This document shows, piece after piece, positions 46,913 through 61,900 of a DNA stretch of 64,000 nt. The notes under the pieces were generated by a model. The model was not told where the DNA came from, did no database searches, and worked only from the letters and a program-made list of their open reading frames with translations. The DNA comes from Lycorma delicatula (lineage: Eukaryota > Arthropoda > Insecta > Hemiptera > Fulgoridae): positions 142,952,036 to 143,016,035 of the forward strand of contig NC_134458.1 of the NCBI RefSeq assembly GCF_047948215.1, written 5' to 3'. The position numbers were made by a program, and so were the translations under genes. Position 1 is the stretch's first letter; each line of letters begins with the position of its first letter.

Positions 46913-49900
46913 GTAAGTTATCTTAACTTGTGTAGTGTTAGGAAGTAATGCACAATTAAGTGACATTTATGCATATTTTCAGTATCGGATGCTTTGAATT
47001 TAACATTATATGCTGTAGTAGTAGTAGTAGTAATAGTTCAGATGTTATATATTTTAAAATTATCCTGTTGTGCTTCTCTGTACTATGATGTCTTGATATT
47101 ATATAACATTTTGTAGATATATTACTGAATTGAAAGGTATACATTTGTATAAAATAAAATCCTAACCCATTTACATGTCATTCTATTATCTTTTTGTAAA
47201 GCTGAAAATTGGACAATAAATTATCATGAAGGAAAATTAAATTTGTTAGCTATTTGCTTTGAAATGAAGCTTGTATAATTCCAATATGTTGCTACCATAA
47301 TAATCACACAGGTAGTATAATCAGCCCACTGGGCTAGTTTAGTGATTAACACATCATTGTAAATCAGCTGATTTTGAAGTCAAGAGTTCTAAGGTTCAAA
47401 TCCCAGTAAATTCAAATCCTACGGATTTGAATTCTATATTGTCGATACCAGTGTTCTTTAGTGGTTGGGTTCCAATTAACCACACATCTCAGGAATGGTT
47501 GACCTGAGATGGTACAAGACTACACTTCATTCGCATTCATATACACATCATCCTTTGAAGTGATACCTTATGGTAGTTCCAGAGGCAAAACTGAAAAAGA
47601 AACAATTAGGATTTTACATCAAACTTTTCTGTTTTTTTAGGCAGTCTGTTTTCATTAAATGAGTGAGAGTGAAAAATGGCAGAAAGTTATATGTTTACAT
47701 TTCTTATTAAATTTTCAAATTTTATGTTTGCTTTATTTTCACTAGCCTGAACAATTTACACGTTAGCTCTTTTGGTATAAAATTCTTACGTTTATCGAAA
47801 TTTTATTCTTTTTTTAATAGAAAATAAAATTAAAAATTTAGTATTGTAATTTTTTAGTACGTTGTATTTTATGTATACCTCATAAAATAAATAAAGTTCA
47901 GTGCTACTGAAATTGATGAAATTGAATCATTTACTCTTACAGAAATTTTATTTTAATTAATCATATTTTATGATTTATTTATATTATATTATATTTATTA
48001 CATTCTTTAATTTATGATTTCATGAAATCATAATTTTTAGTTTTATCATTTTCCTACCTAGTAAATTAAATAGAGATAAAAATTTTGATATATTAACATT
48101 AGAGAATGGTAGAATCGTTCATGGTTTTCACCATTTCAAATCTTGGTAGTACTGCAATTTTTAAAAATTAGTTTTTTCTAAATCTTAACAAATTTTTTGT
48201 TATGGAAATCCTTTGTTCAAGATGTGGTTTTACAAAATGTTTTGTCTTTTTATTTAGTATGAGTGGTCACTCTGTGAGTGGTGTTTTATATGGCTGTGTA
48301 GTCAAGAGATAGTACTTTCAGTATATTGTTGAGGTCATTCTTAATTTCCCGCATCTCTGCTAAGAGCTTAAACCAATTTTCAGTCATATATATTCATAAT
48401 TATGTTGTTGACAGTCTGTGAGTAGATTGAGTTATTTATGAAAAATAAATGAAAGAGAATTTTATGTGGTAATCAAACTTATTCATTTTTAAGGTCAAAC
48501 TACAAATAAAATTAAAGCCAAGCTGGTAAATATTATTGTGAGTCAACTCCATTGGTTAGAATAATTTGTAAGATGTTTGATTATTTTTAGAATGGTCATA
48601 TGAGCACAAACAATGCTGAACTTTTCAGATGGGTTGTTGAAGTTACAACTACAAAAAATATTAAAAAAAGTGTGATATGGTGATGGATGAAAGAAGATTA
48701 AAAGTATATGAGATTGTTAAGATAATAGGATCTAAAATGAATGAGTGCATCATATTTTACATGAATATTTATTATGCAAAAACTGTTTGCGAAATGGATA
48801 CATGTTTGCTCACAATTGTTCAAAAATGTAAACATTTCTAAGCATGGTTTGGGGCTATTTCAACGTAATCAATAGTAATTTTTATTTCATTTCATAACAG
48901 TTAATGGAAATTGGGTACATCACTACCAACCTGAAACAGTCAAATCAAACTAATAATATCTGATTAAAGTTGAAGAATTTTCCCCAAAGAAGGCAAAAAC
49001 AATTCCATCAACAGGAAAGGGACACTGACGTTTGGGATACTTATGGCATAATCTTCAGAGACTTTCTGGAGAAGGGTAAAGTGATAACTAAGCAATATTA
49101 TGCATCTTTTTGCTGGATCAACTAATTGAGGAAATAGAGATAAAAATGATAAAATATTAACAAAAAAGAAATCTCCTTTTTATCAAGACAATGCACCAGT
49201 TTATTTTTCTGCAGTTGTGTCAACAAAATTTTGTGATTATAAAATTCTTCCGTATCTTCCTTACTCATCAGATGTACCACGTTTGACTTCTTATCTTTTT
49301 CACATTTTGAAAAAGTGGGTTGCTGGAAAGAAATTTACACAAAAGGGTGTAGTTACTATTTTGAAGACTTGGATAAATCATATTATTAGTATGGGATCAA
49401 AAAACGTAAGCATCATTAGATGAAGTATATAGATTTGAAAGAAGATTATTGAGAAATAAAAAAGATTTTTCCTGAAGAATTGTGTCTTTAATTTTGCGTG
49501 GTCTAATCAAACACCCCTTGTAAACTAAGATAAGTTGAACCATCCTTCTCTGATATTGATTTTATGGCCTTAGTTCAAAATTTTTTGGCTTGATCAGTAG
49601 TAGATATATAAAAAAACACTTTTGTCAGCACGTTTACCATATATATATATTTTTTTTTTTTTTTCGGACATCTTTTGGTAAACAGTGTTTATGGTTAAAA
49701 TAAATTATAAAAAAATTGTAGTCATTTCATCAATTGGATTAAAATCCAGCCCTCTGTTAATAGTTTTGTTCTATTTAGCTGCTATGGGTGTTACTTCATA
49801 ATCTAAGAAATCTTTTATTGATGATTTCATCACTTTCCATTTAACTTTCACATTTTCACCATGATTTATATTTGTGGAAGAGAAAGTTTGTTTAGGTATT

Positions 49901-52900
49901 GGCATAGCTTTTATTTTCTGACCAACAGAATTGTGTGAAAAATCACCAAAAATGATGAAAAACTATATAAATAATGCAATTATGAAATTATATACTTAAA
50001 TGCAGTTAATAGGGCACCCAGATATTGTTTTTAGTGTTGACACCCTTACTTGAATCAGTATTATGCATGTGTAACATGCATAATACTGTATGTGCATGTA
50101 CTTTATAGGTTTTAATATGATGATTAAAAACTGGGTTATTCTTATTTTTGGTTTTTAATAACAGAATTTTGTTGTTGATCATCTTATTGAATCATATAAA
50201 TTGAAGCAATTTATGGAAATTTGTGAAGCAACACCAGCAACTGAAGATGATCTTAGATGGTTTCATGCTTCTAATTATATTGAACATTTGAAAATAGAAC
50301 GAAATATTGATGATGATGATGATGACAATTATACTGATGAAAATGATTCAGAATTTGGACTGGGTAAATTTATTTATTATTATTATCTTATTTGTTAAAA
50401 TTATTTTATTTAGTCTACAATTTATTTTAATTTTATTAATTTGTTTTAATTATTACTCTGTTAATTTGGAATGAAATCTCTATATTTGCCTTCATATTCC
50501 ATACCTTGTCAGAATTAATTAAAATTGAAAATATATTATTTTATGGTGTGGTTAATCTGAACAGAAATTAAAATTGTCTTAAACTTAATCTACAAATAGT
50601 TTAAGGGTGTAATGTAATTTTTTTTAGCAATCAATATGGCCAGCTTTAACATCTGTGATTTATTTATGCACGCACTCCAATAGTTTTTCCTTTTTTATTT
50701 CTTCATTCTAAGAATATATTTTTAATGTGCATGAATCAAAAATGTTTCTTTCATAGTCTTCTTTTGAGATTATCCTGATTTGTTTAACAGATTCAGATTA
50801 GGGAATTGGAATGTAGTATTAAACCTTCTAAAATTTTATCAGAGATAATTTTGAATTATTCTAGTGAATGCTAAATTGTGATTTTTTTTCAACACATCAC
50901 TCTAGATAGAAGATAGTGGAACATGTACTTTAATAAGTATGAACTTTAAATTGTCTTCCCCAGGTGGCTTAATAGGGAGGCGTACAGAGTAGAATTTTAG
51001 AATTATTTCTTATCTCATTTTCTATCTTTCAACCATTCATTATTCTTTGTAGACAGATAATTATTATATCCAACTGACATGTGCTAATTTTATAATCTGT
51101 TATCCCGGAAAAGAGAACAGAATTGTACACTGCGTTTTCTTACAAACAAATACTACTTATACACTTCGAATTAAAAAAAAAAAATATATAAAAGTCAGTG
51201 ATTAAAACAATGTTTAGTAAGCTGATTATTATTAGTTTTTAGCATACTGTGTGCATTTGAATTTATGTGCATATTGTATACATATTAATACTCATACATT
51301 ACTGCAAATCATTGGATAATCATCATTGCTGGTATTATTAAAAAAATATGTTTACTCCTTTTAGATTTAAAATGAGAATATTGTCATTTGAAAGTTTTTT
51401 ATGGTTACAGGTTATGATTGTCCATTACTAAAGGATACTTTTGGATTTGTATGTAGTATTGCTGGTGGTACATTAACAGCAGCTGATAAATTAATTAATC
51501 GTACAGCGGATATTGCTATAAATTGGGCAGGAGGTTGGCATCATGCTCAAAGGTAAGTGGTATTTATAATAATAGCTTTTACTCATTCAGAAATATCTAA
51601 TATTATGGATTGTGTGTAATTGCCACTGACAATTTTTGTATAAATTATGGAGCAATGGATGGCTTTATTTTTATTATGGACATTGCAGTTTTATAAATGT
51701 TGATAGTAAAAGTGCTTGAAGGAACAAGAAATGAAGTTATAAAAATCTAATGTTTGCATGTGAATTTCATAGTTAAAATGTGTTGTTTTTATGGTCAGAG
51801 TTATATCTTGTGTAAAAATTTATTTTTTTTAAATTGAATTTGATGTTTTAAAAGAGTTAATCACCCTTTTTAACTCTGAAAAATGAAATATTTTCTTAGT
51901 GAACATTCAATCGGTGGCAAATATGTTTCAGAATATAGTGAATCAGACAAGTCTTAAGAAAATAAATGTGCAGTGTATAAGAAGAAATATAATCAAGAGT
52001 ACATAAAAGAATTATCATGTTTTATTTTGATGGCCAAGTTGACAAATTTCATGTTTTTTACTTTTGTTAATGAGATTTTTAATTGTGCATGATGGTTGCA
52101 ATGATTACAGGTGATAGTTTTTTTCATTTTTTTTTTTTTTTTTTTTTGTCTTCAGTCATTTGACTGGTTTGATGCAGCTCTCCAAGATTCCCTATCTAGT
52201 GCTAGTCGTTTCATTTCAGTATACCCTCTACATCCTACATCCCCAACAATTTGTTTTACATACTCCAAACGTGGCCTGCCTACACAATTTTTCCCTTCTA
52301 CCTGTCCTTCCAATATTAAAGCGACTATTCCAGGATGCCTTAGTATGTGGCCTATAAGTCTGTCTCTTCTTTTAACTATATTCTTCCAAATGCTTCTTTC
52401 TTCATCTATTTGCCGCAATACCTCTTCATTTGTCACTTTATCCACCCATCTGATTTTTAACATTCTCCTATAGCACCACATTTCAAAAGCTTCTAATCTT
52501 TTCTTCTCAGATACTCCGATTGTCCAAGTTTCACTTCCATATAAAGCGACACTCCAAACATACACTTTCAAAAATCTTTTCCTGACATTTAAATTAATTT
52601 TTGATGTAAACAAATTATATTTCTTACTGAAGGCTCGTTTAGCTTGTGCTATTCGGCATTTTATATCGCTCCTGCTTCATCCATCTTTAGTAATTTTACT
52701 TCCCAAATAACAAAATTCTTCTACCTCCATAATCTTTTCTCCTCCTATTTTCACATTCAGCGGTCCATCTTTGTTATTTCTACTACATTTCATTACTTTT
52801 GTTTTGTTCTTGTTTATTTTCATGCGATAGTTCTTGCGTAGGACTTCATCTATGCCGTTCATTGTTTCTTCTAAATCCTTTTTACTCTCGGCTAGAATTA

Positions 52901-55900
52901 CTATATCATCAGCAAATCGTAGCATCTTTATCTTTTCACCTTGTACTGTTACTCCGAATCTAAATTGTTCTTTAACATCATTAACTGCTAGTTCCATGTA
53001 AAGATTAAAAAGTAACGGAGATAGGGAACATCCTTGTCGGACTCCCTTTCTTATTAGGGCTTCTTTCTTATGTTCTTCAATTGTTATTGTTGCTGTTTGG
53101 TTCCTGTACATGTTAGCAATTGTTCTTCTATCTCTGTATTTGAACCCTAATTTTTTTAAAATGCTGAACATTTTATTCCAATCTACGTTATCGAAAGCCT
53201 TTTCTAGGTCTATAAACGCCAAGTATGTTGGTTTGTTTTTCTTTAATCTTCCTTCTACTATTAATCTGAGGCCTACAATTGCTTCCCTTGTCCCTATACT
53301 TTTCCTGAAACCAAATTGGTCTTCTCCTAACACTTCTTCCACTCTCCTCTCAATTCTTCTGTATAAAATTCTAGTTAAGATTTTTGATGCATGACTAGTT
53401 AAACTAATTGTTCTGTATTCTTCACATTTATCTGCCCCTGCTTTCTTTGGTATCATAACTATAACACTTTTTTTGAAGTCTGACGGAAATTCCCCTTTTT
53501 CATAAATATTACACACCAGTTTGTATAATCTATCAATCGCTTCCTCACCTGCACTGCGCAGTAATTCTACAGGTATTCCGTCTATTCCAGGAGCCTTTCT
53601 GCCATTTAAATCTTTTAATGCTCTCTTAAATTCAGATCTCAGTATTGTTTCTCCCATTTCATCCTCCTCGACTTCCTCTTCTTCCTCTATAACACCATTT
53701 TCTAATTCATTTCCTCCGTATAACTCTTCAATATATTCCACCCATCTATCGACTTTACCTTTCGTATTATATATTGGTGTACCATCTTTGTTTAACACAT
53801 TATTAGATTTTAAGTTATGTACCCCAAAATTTTCCTTAACTTTCCTGTATGCTCCGTCAATTTTACCAATGTTCATTTCTCTTTCCACTTCTGAACACTT
53901 TTCTTTAATCCACTCTTCTTTCGCCAGTTTGCATTTCCTATTTATAGCATTTCTTAATTGCCGATAGTTCCTTTTACTTTCTTCATCATTAGCATTCTTA
54001 TATTTTCTACGTTCATCCATCAGCTGCAATATATCGTCTGAAACCCAAGGTTTTCTACCAGTTCTCTTTATTCCGCCTAAGTTTGCTTCAGCTGATTTAA
54101 GAATTTCCTTTTTAACATTCTCCCATTCTTCTTCTACATTTTCTACCATATCTTTTTTACTCAGACCTCTTGCGATGTCCTCCTCAAAAATCTTCTTTAC
54201 CTCCTCTTCCTCAAGGTTCTCTAAATTCCACCGATTCATCTGACAACTTTTCTTCAGGTTTTTAAACCCCAATCTACATTTCATTATCACCAAATTATGG
54301 TCGCTATCAATGTCTGCTCCAGGGTAAGTTTTGCAGTCAACGAGTTGATTTCTAAATCTTTGCTTAACCATGATATAATCTATCTGATACCTTCCAGTAT
54401 CGCCTGGCTTTTTCCAAGTGTATATTCTTCTATTATGATTTTTAAATTGGGTGTTGGCAATTACTAAATTATACTTCGTGCAAAACTCTATAAGTCGGTC
54501 CCCTCTTTCATTCCTTTTGCCCAGCCCGTATTCACCCACTATATTTCCTTCCTTGCCTTTTCCAATGCTTGCATTCCAATCTCCAACTATTATTAAATTT
54601 TCATCTCCCTTTACGTGTTTAATTGCTTCATCAATCTCTTCGTATACACACTCTACCTCATCATCATCATGGGCGCTTGTAGGCATATAAACGTTAACAA
54701 TCGTTGTCGGTTTAGGTTTTGATTTTATCCTTATTACAATGATTCTATCGCTATGCGTTTTGAAATACTCCACTCTCCTCCCTATCTTCTTGTTCATCAC
54801 GAAACCTACTCCTGCCTGCCCATTATTTGACGCTGAGTTAATTACTCTAAAATCACCTGACCAAAAGTCGCCTTCCTCTTCCCACCGAACCTCACTAATT
54901 CCTACTATATCCACATTCACCCTATCCATTTCCCTTTTTAAATTTTCTAGCCTACCAACCTTTTTTAAGCTTCTAACATTCCACGCTCCGACTCGTAGAA
55001 TGTTATTTTTTAATTTTCTGGTTTTTTTCATAATGAACATAAAAAATTTTGAACTGGAAAGTAGGTTTAAATCATTTACATCTTCTCAGCCATACAAATC
55101 TCCTCTTTCGTGTTCGTTTCTGGATTACAAAATATGGATGCATTACTTACAGAAGCCCCTGGATAATCCAAACTAATAAAAATCTGTGGCTGTTCAGATT
55201 ACATAAATTTGGATTATCAAGGGTTCAACTTAAAGATATAGGATAGGTTGTTGAGGCGAGTTTTGGAAGTTGAAATAAGTGCTGTAACTCTTTATTTTAA
55301 TATACAAACAATACTTTTATTACTGTATTGATATTTTCATTCTGAAAATGGATTTTATTATTGTTCCATTAAAAAGTTGGTAATTTTTGTCTGTTTCATT
55401 GCAGTTAGTGATTTTTCTACTGTGTTTTTCCGTATTTGAGCCAATAAAAGTAGTTTATGTGGTGTAGTGCGGTTCTCTGTTGCTCACTGAATACTGAATA
55501 CAAGTTGTAAAACATTTCATTGCTTCTTCTTGCTTTATGCTCTTTGATCCTACTTCTGTTTCATCATCATCATAATTTTCATCTAACCCTTGTAATGCTT
55601 CAATAATGACATCATCAGATTTAAGTTGGAAACATTCTTTTATGTCTGCGTTAATCCAGTTCGTAATATCTTCTTTTCTTATTTCCGGTTCAAGGTTAAC
55701 AGTTCTAGTCACTTCTTCCACACTTTCTATTTGTTTACTTAGACTAGTGCCTACATTTTCATTATCTTTAATCATAGAAGGTAAAAGTTTTTTCCATGTT
55801 GCTTGAGTTAAAGCTTTGTCAATGAAATCCCAAGCAGCAGCAAGAGAAATCACAACATTTTTCAGATTAATTTTTTTTAAGCACTTTACCATGTCATCAT

Positions 55901-58900
55901 TTTGAGAAATGACTTGGAAAAGAAGGTCTTTTCTATTTTTAAGTTTATTTGACTGGATCATGTTTTGGTCCATTTGTTAGTCTACTGTGCTATAAATCAA
56001 CATGAGTCATCAACAATCAAAACCTAGTTAAAAAATCAGTGTAGAGAGGAACGTGATAAACACATGGCAAACTTATGGTTTGTTGTAGATTTGGAAAATA
56101 CCAAATGTAAAATTAATTTTTTTTTGTATTTTCTCGTTTTGAGTTTGGATTACCTGGTATTGTGGATTACCCAGGGTTTGGATTATTCAGGGGCTTCTGC
56201 ATTTGTCTCCAATGAATTACTGATGGACTATCCCAAAAACTGGTGATTTTTATATTGAAAGATCTTTTTATACATCTACTGTACTGCTTCTTTTTAACAT
56301 TTATTTGCTATCCTCTCATAGTTTTGTTTAGATGTAGTTCTGTTTTGAAAAATCGAAGCAAAAGCATTTAAAATTCTAATCCTAACTAATTTCAATTTCC
56401 AATGTGATACAAACTTATATATATTTAAAACTTAAAACTTATTGTATACTGCAAATTGGATTAAGTACCTAATGCAGTAAAAATCAATTAATAAAATTAA
56501 GTATTTTTAAATGTGAAGTAGACTTCATTTCACAGAATTTAGTTTTATTGATCAGACATTTTTTCTTGTTTCTTTTAATTTTCTTTAAATATGTGAATAA
56601 ATGTTGACTTAATATGAATACGTTAGTAAAAATTGTACTTGTATTCATAAATTTGATATATTAAAAAAAATTATATATATAAATTTTCATCAGTTAATCT
56701 TCAGTAGTTTTTTTTTAAATTATGAATTACTCTTGATTTTATGTTGTTTCATACATACATGTGCGCGCACACACACACACACACATATGTATGTATGTTT
56801 TATATATATATATATATATATATAAAATCAAAAAATATAATATATATATATGTAATAAAAAAAATAAACTACTGAAGAGAAATTGATGAAAATTTGTACA
56901 CACATTCTTATGGTGTAAGTACATAATCAGAAAGGATTTTTTGAAATTCCAGGTTTGAAGGGTTAAAATGGAGTAACAGTGAAATTTATTATTTTTATGA
57001 ATTTCTCGGTAACAATTGAAGATATCAACATAATTTTTGGTGTGTGTGATCTTTATGTGAATATCTAAAATCCAATTTCTACATTTTTTTGAAATTTTAG
57101 GTTTCAAGGGTTAAATCATTGAATTTTCTTATTTGTTGAATTCTCGGTAAAAAATAAAACTGCCAACTTGATTTTTGGTGTGTGTAATCTTCATGTGTAT
57201 ATCTAAAAATCAATTTCTGAATTTTTCAAAATTGAACCTTAAAGGGGTGAAGAAAGGTAAAAAAATGTTGAACAGTGATTGCAAATTTTCTCCATTTCTA
57301 GCTACACTAAATTAGATATTCAGTAGATTTGGGCTTGCAAATACGCTTCAGATAACTATCTAAAAACCATTTTTGGGGTTTTTGAATTTCAATTTTATAA
57401 GAGGGTGCGTCAGTGCATGGTGTGGTGGCTTAACCAACACAGCCACTGCCGCTGTTATGGTATTTGCAACATGACTGACTCTCCCTGCTTCCAGTTACTT
57501 AACTAAAAAACATAAAGTAAAAAAAAATTGACCTTGACAGGAAACGTAAGTAACCGTATAGTGTGGGCAAAGCCTTGACAGGGATGTTAATAGATACATG
57601 CTATATACTATGTACTCATGTTTGTATATTTACATCTAGATATATATAAAATTGTTTGTAAAATTCCTACATTGATTTAGTTTTGTGCTAGGCAATTTTG
57701 TCCTATTGTTCAAGCTAACAACTCTTGATTACTGGTAGTTAATTGAACCATAGTGACTAAATCTTGATTGTTAGCATAGATATTCAAATCTAAATTAATG
57801 CTAGATGTTTGATTCGGGATCTAATAACCTGCAATTTTTCCATAGTTAAAAATATGCAAAGTAGTTGCTGATTTCTTTTTTATCACCTTATTTTTTTTAA
57901 ATCAAGAAATTTTCATATAACTTTTATTGGTAGAAAAAATGTATGTTCCTTATTGTACCTCAAGAACTATGTATATTCAGCTGATTTCCATTGAAAGAAA
58001 AACTAAAATGATTTCATTGTAAATTTAATTAAATACTCTGTTAATAACAAAGTTCATGTTAGTGGTACCATTTTATGCTCATAATTTCGTTAATGTTTGA
58101 GTAACCCAATCATAAAGCCTTCCCTAAACTTTGTCCTATGCACATGGTTTAAATTGTTGTATTGATAAGTGATTATTAATTCATAAAAATGAATATTTTA
58201 AAATTACTTCTACTTCAAATAATTTGAAATACAGTTAATCAAAACTGTATGAAATAATTAATTCTTATCTTGTTATTAATTTTTAAATGTATTGAAGATA
58301 AGCAACTAAAATTATCAATATTAAATTATCATACTATATTTTTGTAATTAAAATGTAAACGGCCAAAGTCATTTTCAATGTACCAATTTTTGTTAATTAA
58401 TAAAGTTAAGAATGGGTTGATGCAGTTCACTGGTTGCTGTTTTTTAATGACTGACGAGCATAGCAGTTAATTCAATTAAAAAATATATATATAATTTCAA
58501 AATATTATTTAGTATAAGGAGCTGAACATTTTCAACTACAAAAATTAAAAAATAGTTCAAAAACTCATTGAATAATGCATATTTTATGAAAATTTATCAA
58601 TAAGCAAACATAACCTAATTTCAGTATTTTATTTTATTTGCCTAAAATGGACATTAAATATTAACAATATGCTTTGTAATATAATATAATAAACAAATAT
58701 AGTAGCTTGTTTAGTACAAATGTTTAAAATCATTCCGTCCTGTTGTAAATTGAACAAATTTCATTCTTTTAGTAAAAAAAAATGTTCAAACAATATGAAA
58801 AAAATCTAAAAATAACATTGTTTTTTTTGTTGAAGAAAAATTTGTTGCAAGCTGGAGTCTAGTACACTGTTGTAGATAATGGCCACATTTTAAAAAAATT

Positions 58901-61900
58901 TTTACTAGCTACTGAAGAAAAAAAAATACTAATGATTTTAGCTGGTGTAAATTAATTTATCTCTGTAATCAAGCAATAAATTATATAATAAAAGTACGAA
59001 AGGTTCTTTTATATAATATTTTATGAATTTATTTTATTAAACTATTTCAATATGTAATTCCTTTTTTAGAATAATCTTACTACAATAGTTTTTAATTTTA
59101 CCTCAGTTTGCGTATTTATTAATATTCAGATATTCTGTTGTAACCAAGATCAAAAAACTTAATTTCGAACAAAAAATATTTAATGGGAATTAAATCTTTT
59201 TTTTTATATACTTGGTGTATCTTATTGAATCCAACATTTTGATTTTCATAGCTATAATTTCATTATCATTCTTATCAGCCTTTTAAAAACGTCATAAAAT
59301 TTGTAATATTAACCAACCTTCATGGAGCATCTGTGCCTTTCATATGTGTATAAATATTTCATTTTTGTTTGTGATTTTTATATCATTTTTATGTTTAGGT
59401 TTAAGTTTGCTATATTGAATCTACTACTTTTAATTTCATAATTCTGAGATCATAATAATTTTCTACCACTGAAAGCCTGTAGTTATAATATTTTTACAAA
59501 TATTATGTAATTTTTTGTTTTGTTTAATCATGTTATATGCTACATTTGAAAATTTTCATTTTTCATTTTGACTTCAGCAACTTCAAAAATCTCTTATTGT
59601 AAATTTTCATGATAACATTATTTAATTCTATGGGTTATGAATTTTTCAATGTGATCTTGTGTTTAAAAATTTTTACTTTCCTGGCATCATAACTCTAGAG
59701 CTTTGCAGTAAGAAACAAATTATAGTAATCAGTCAAAAAATGGGATATGGATTTTTTGCATTTCTTGACATTTCATAACCCAAGGACCCCAAAAAACAAA
59801 GAAAGAGTGGGAGTAATGTTCATATGTTCCATGCATGTGTTTGAAGCTTAATAACATTTGACTGGAATAACCGATTTGATGAAATTTTGTAGACTCATGT
59901 ATATGGGGCAGTTTGTTGGTAAAACTTTAGGGTTAATATCTACAGTTGGTGAGGGGTTTTTTAGGAGGCAAATTTCTCAAAATTTTATGAACATAAAATG
60001 TACTGAGATTAATATAAAGTGGGGACTTTATATTAATCTCAGTACGTGCTTGCTTGCTTATCTTAACATTAAAAAAAAAAAAAATTGCCCCAAAATTCTC
60101 TCTTCCTCAAAAATTGAAAAAAGATATCCTTATTTATTGCAAATTTTTTAATGTTTTTATAGGCATAGTAGTAGTGGTGTAAATGACCCCAAAAAATAAT
60201 ACTTTGGTTGCATTGTGGTGGTGGAGGAGCCAATCAAAATTAAAAATATAGATTTTTTGAATTAAGCCTTTTGGGTTTATTTAAACTTTTAACATTATTA
60301 CATAGTAACTTTTTAATATTTTAAACTTTTTTACCTTTGTTAACTTTTAATAGTATTACAAGTTTAAATAATAAACTTTTAGTAATAATATTGCAATAAC
60401 ATTTCATTATAATTTACTCCAAAAGAAGAAATCCAAGGTAAATTTTATTAGTGGTACATTTTTTAGTGGAAGTTTTTTAGTTTCTTCTATATTGTTTTTA
60501 CATAGTAAACGAAGAAAGTTCAAAAAAAAATTTCATGGAAGATGATTTTAGTGAAAAAAATGCAGATTTTTAAATTTTTATTTATTTAATTATATAATGT
60601 TAACATTACAATAAAACTTTATTAAAATTACCCCCACTCCAAAAAACAAATCTTAGGTAACTTTTTCATATATAATATTATTTTTCCATTATATAAGAAT
60701 AAATAATTAATGCCAGGAAGTATTACAACTTTGCTGTCAGATTTTAATTTTTGTGTTTTTGCCTTTTTTTTTTTTTTTTTTAATGAATAAACTCTGCTAT
60801 TTAAAAGAGATTACAAAAAATGTTGTTCAAATTCATGGACTGACAATTTATTTTAAAACAATATACTTTTTATGTGTTAATTTTTCTAATTTTTAAGTTG
60901 TTATATACTTAAAAATAAAGATAAGTTCAAAAAAACTAGTAAAACCTTCCAGTTTTTATAAGACTATGATATGTAAAATTATCAATTTCATCTTAGAATT
61001 CATTGTAGAATACTTTTTTTAATTTAGTATTTAAAAAAAAATTATTTTAATTTTTTTTTTGTAATTTCTATCAGAGATGGAGCAGAAGGATTCTGTTATA
61101 TTAATGATATTGTTCTTGGGATACAACATCTTCTTAAAGTATTTAATTATGTTTTGTATATAGACTTGGATGTGCATCATGGTATGTATTTATAATCACT
61201 ATTGTTGCTTTATTCCTCCTTTCATACCTAAAATATCTGCAAACATTTGGTAGAAGATGCTCCTTTTTTAGCTTATGAATCCTTTTTCTTTTAATATTAA
61301 TATATATTTTTTACTTTGATTTTTATACACTACTCTTTGTATATAAATCACTTTTATTTTAATAAAAATTGTGTAAAAGATAATTATTTATTTTAGATTT
61401 ACCATAGCTGTTAAATTTTGTTTTATTTAATTACCTGTTGGAAGACTTAAAAAGATTTTGGTATGTACCAACAACTTCAATATTACATTGTCTTATTTAT
61501 GTTTAAATATGTGTTAAAATAAGAATGTCTTGTCAGTATGGTCGTGCTGTGTGACAAAATGGTATACCTTTCACTTATACTGTTGCTCTAATTTATTAGA
61601 CCAGTTGAAACATGTTTTGTATGTTTTTGTTCCACTAAATTGAATTTACTGTTGATTTGAAGTAGAATTTTCCTATTGTGTATGACATTGTTTATGCCAT
61701 TAGTTTGGATTTTTGTTTTTTGATATTTCTCATTATACCTAATTTGATTTTGGGCTTACTGATCCCATGAAAAACTTGGGGAGAAACTAACTTGGTAGGT
61801 ACTAACATCACTTTACAGAGATTATCTTCTCATCTTCCTGACAGTGGCTAATTTCTACTTGACATTTGTTTTTAACTTTTTCATGTGATATCAAAGAAAA

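Noticed and set aside
53521..53967. 148-residue + strand open frame
   Set aside because: Complement of the RTE-type LINE coding region; composition (Ser/Pro/Leu-rich) is that of an antisense shadow.
54739..55176. 145-residue + strand open frame
   Set aside because: Antisense of the LINE endonuclease region running into flanking DNA; no domain.
56739..57107. 122-residue minus strand open frame
   Set aside because: Contains translated microsatellites (IYIYIYIY, CVCVCA); not a gene.
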